A stretch of 23,194 bases of DNA from a virus: the IMG/VR virus record IMGVR_UViG_3300031626_000019, positions 1-23,194 of that record; one strand, 5' to 3'. Every line of letters starts with the position of its first letter. Position 1 is the stretch's first letter. Position numbers and translations under genes: made by a program. Below the pieces are notes generated by a model that worked only from the letters and a program-made list of their open reading frames with translations, was not told the origin of the DNA and did no database searches. Shown here piece by piece: positions 22,315 through 23,194 of this stretch.

Positions 22315-22506
22315 ATGGATAAAAGAACAGTAGCATCCGCGCATGAGCGCATCGATGGTCTTGAGAAAGAGGTGATCGCTATCAAAACTGAGGTAAAAAT
22401 CCAGTTCAAAGATTTGTTTGGTCGTGTCAAGCGCATGGAAAGTATCATGCTTGCTGCTACTGGGTCTATCATTGCGCTCTTAGTCGCAGTCCTGATGAAG
22501 ATGTAA
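22315..22506 (+). CDS. Small coiled-coil membrane protein, XhlA/holin-like
   Basis: This 63-residue protein starts at the ATG at 22315, 5 bases after the previous stop; an upstream in-frame start would overlap that gene heavily. Residues 8-42 form an amphipathic coiled-coil helix (IDGLEKEVIAIKTEVKIQFKDLFGRVKRME). Residues 43-61 form one membrane segment (SIMLAATGSIIALLVAVLM). A short coiled coil followed by a C-terminal membrane helix is the layout of XhlA-type holin-associated proteins. The assignment rests on layout, and a small holin is equally possible. The next gene starts one base after its stop. Confidence 0.75.
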   Translation: MDKRTVASAHERIDGLEKEVIAIKTEVKIQFKDLFGRVKRMESIMLAATGSIIALLVAVLMKM

Positions 22507-22507
22507 G

Positions 22508-22981
22508 ATGATAGAGGTACTGGCGTTAGCGAGTGCAGTCAGCACAATTGCTGGTGGCATATCTAGTGCCATCCAAGCTGGTAAGGATGCCAACTCAATC
22601 ATGCCTGCCTTTGGCAAGCTGGCTAATCTTGAAGCTGAAATTGCTATTGCTGAGAGCGGTAGACACAAAGGCCCACTGGGTCGCCTGACTTCCACAGAGG
22701 AAGAGGGCTTCGCTATTGCTCAAGCTAAGATGAAACATAAAGAATGCATGGATGAACTCCGCTCTGTGTGCAGGCTGTATGGAGCGCCGGGCATGTGGGA
22801 AAGCGTTGTCCATGAGCAGGCCAAAGCTCGTAAAAGACGCAAGGATGCGCTTGAGGCTGAAGCTGCAAAGCGTGACAGGATTTTCTATCTCATTACCGTT
22901 GTTTTTTCTGTTTTGCTATTCGGTCTAGGCACTGCTGGTTTGTTTTGGGGTGCGGCTATACTGGCGGAGGAGATTAAATAA
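22508..22981 (+). CDS. Small membrane protein, possible lysis protein
   Basis: This is a 157-residue protein. Residues 1-24 are a mildly hydrophobic Ala/Ser/Ile helix (MIEVLALASAVSTIAGGISSAI). The middle is a charged helical region with CMDELRSVCRLYGAPGMWESVV. A strongly basic stretch (KARKRRKDALEAEAAKR) comes before a clear membrane segment at about 127-151 (YLITVVFSVLLFGLGTAGLFWG). The basic flank would keep the middle in the cytoplasm. I recognise the GAPGMWE-type pattern from marine podovirus sequences but know of no proven role. Its place between a holin-like gene and further small genes suggests lysis. Its stop overlaps the next start (TAATG). Confidence 0.75.
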   Translation: MIEVLALASAVSTIAGGISSAIQAGKDANSIMPAFGKLANLEAEIAIAESGRHKGPLGRLTSTEEEGFAIAQAKMKHKECMDELRSVCRLYGAPGMWESVVHEQAKARKRRKDALEAEAAKRDRIFYLITVVFSVLLFGLGTAGLFWGAAILAEEIK

Positions 22982-23148
22982 TGTGGTTTCTTTTTTGGTT
23001 CCAACTCGTCAACAATAATATCACCAGTTATAATCTAGGCCAATTCCCAACTGAGGAGTTGTGCATGGACGAAAAGAAAGACGCTGTTGTTTTAATTACG
23101 GGCAGCACAACTGCTTTGTATTGCTTTGAAGCTAAGTCAAAGGGGTAG
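22981..23148 (+). CDS. Short unknown protein with hydrophobic N-terminus
   Basis: A 55-residue frame runs from the ATG at 22981, which overlaps the previous stop (TAATG), to the TAG at 23146-23148. It begins MWFLFWFQLVNN, a very hydrophobic aromatic segment but too short for a full membrane helix, and continues with a polar region and a VVLITGSTTALYCFEAK strand-like end. The tight overlap, and another start 3 bases after its stop, support it as a real gene. I do not recognise it; in this position a lysis accessory protein is possible. Confidence 0.6.
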   Translation: MWFLFWFQLVNNNITSYNLGQFPTEELCMDEKKDAVVLITGSTTALYCFEAKSKG

Positions 23149-23151
23149 GCA

Positions 23152-23194
23152 ATGCCAAATGAATACGACTTAAACGGCAACGGAGAGATTGATC
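23152..23194 (+). CDS. Start of a protein with an EF-hand-like loop (partial)
   Basis: An ATG at 23152, preceded by GGGGTAGG purines, opens a frame that runs off the window. The 14 visible residues are MPNEYDLNGNGEID. DLNGNGEID matches the start of an EF-hand or dockerin calcium loop (D-x-N-x-N-G-x-I-D). Only the start can be seen, so the family is open. It continues the run of small late genes. Confidence 0.55.
   Translation, partial: MPNEYDLNGNGEID

Overview
This window is the late (virion assembly) arm of a short-tailed, T7-supergroup bacteriophage. Every supported gene lies on the + strand, packed almost without gaps. The gene set is a T7-type portal, scaffold, tail tubular proteins A and B, a row of ejection (internal virion) proteins and a fibre with a T7-type N-terminus. 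The small proteins and fibre repeats resemble those of marine podoviruses. I infer a marine bacterial host, perhaps an alphaproteobacterium as for HMO-2011-type phages, but nothing here proves the host. No RNA polymerase, DNA polymerase, integrase, endolysin or tRNA gene is present; early genes must lie outside the window.

Layout: (1) 1-1173 holds the end of an unidentified gene and four small unknown proteins. (2) 1173-2696 is the large terminase. (3) 2757-5557 holds a small Gly-rich protein, the portal, a Bbp19-like small protein and the scaffold. (4) 5469-7236 holds a GNAT-like protein related in style to T7 gp13, the major capsid protein and a small probable decoration protein, closed by a GC-rich hairpin. 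(5) 7271-10416 holds tail tubular proteins A and B. (6) 10416-17818 holds three ejection proteins in the positions of T7 gp14, gp15 and gp16. (7) 17893-21998 holds the long fibre with a self-cleaving S74 chaperone and a second fibre or tip protein. (8) 22058-23194 holds a run of small proteins, several with membrane segments, that looks like a lysis cassette, and the start of a gene with a calcium-loop-like motif.

How they work together: terminase packages DNA through the portal into a shell built by scaffold and capsid protein. The tubular proteins form the tail, the fibres bind the host, and the ejection proteins are stored in the head and fired into the envelope. Eight gene junctions have the TAATG form, one TAGTG and two ATGA, which suggests translational coupling throughout.

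Points worth most attention: an HExxH metallopeptidase-like domain inserted into the gp16-like ejection protein; an 11-base word (TTTGTGCGTTG) found three times, twice exactly 60 nt before a start codon and once 145 nt before the capsid gene, which may mark late promoters; two identical perfect 15-bp palindromes 33 bp apart inside the scaffold gene; and a pair of small paralogues (MCxG...GPSxE) on either side of the terminase gene. No stretch over 300 bases lacks a gene. The longest gaps (about 60-80 bases) are described as leaders or hairpins.
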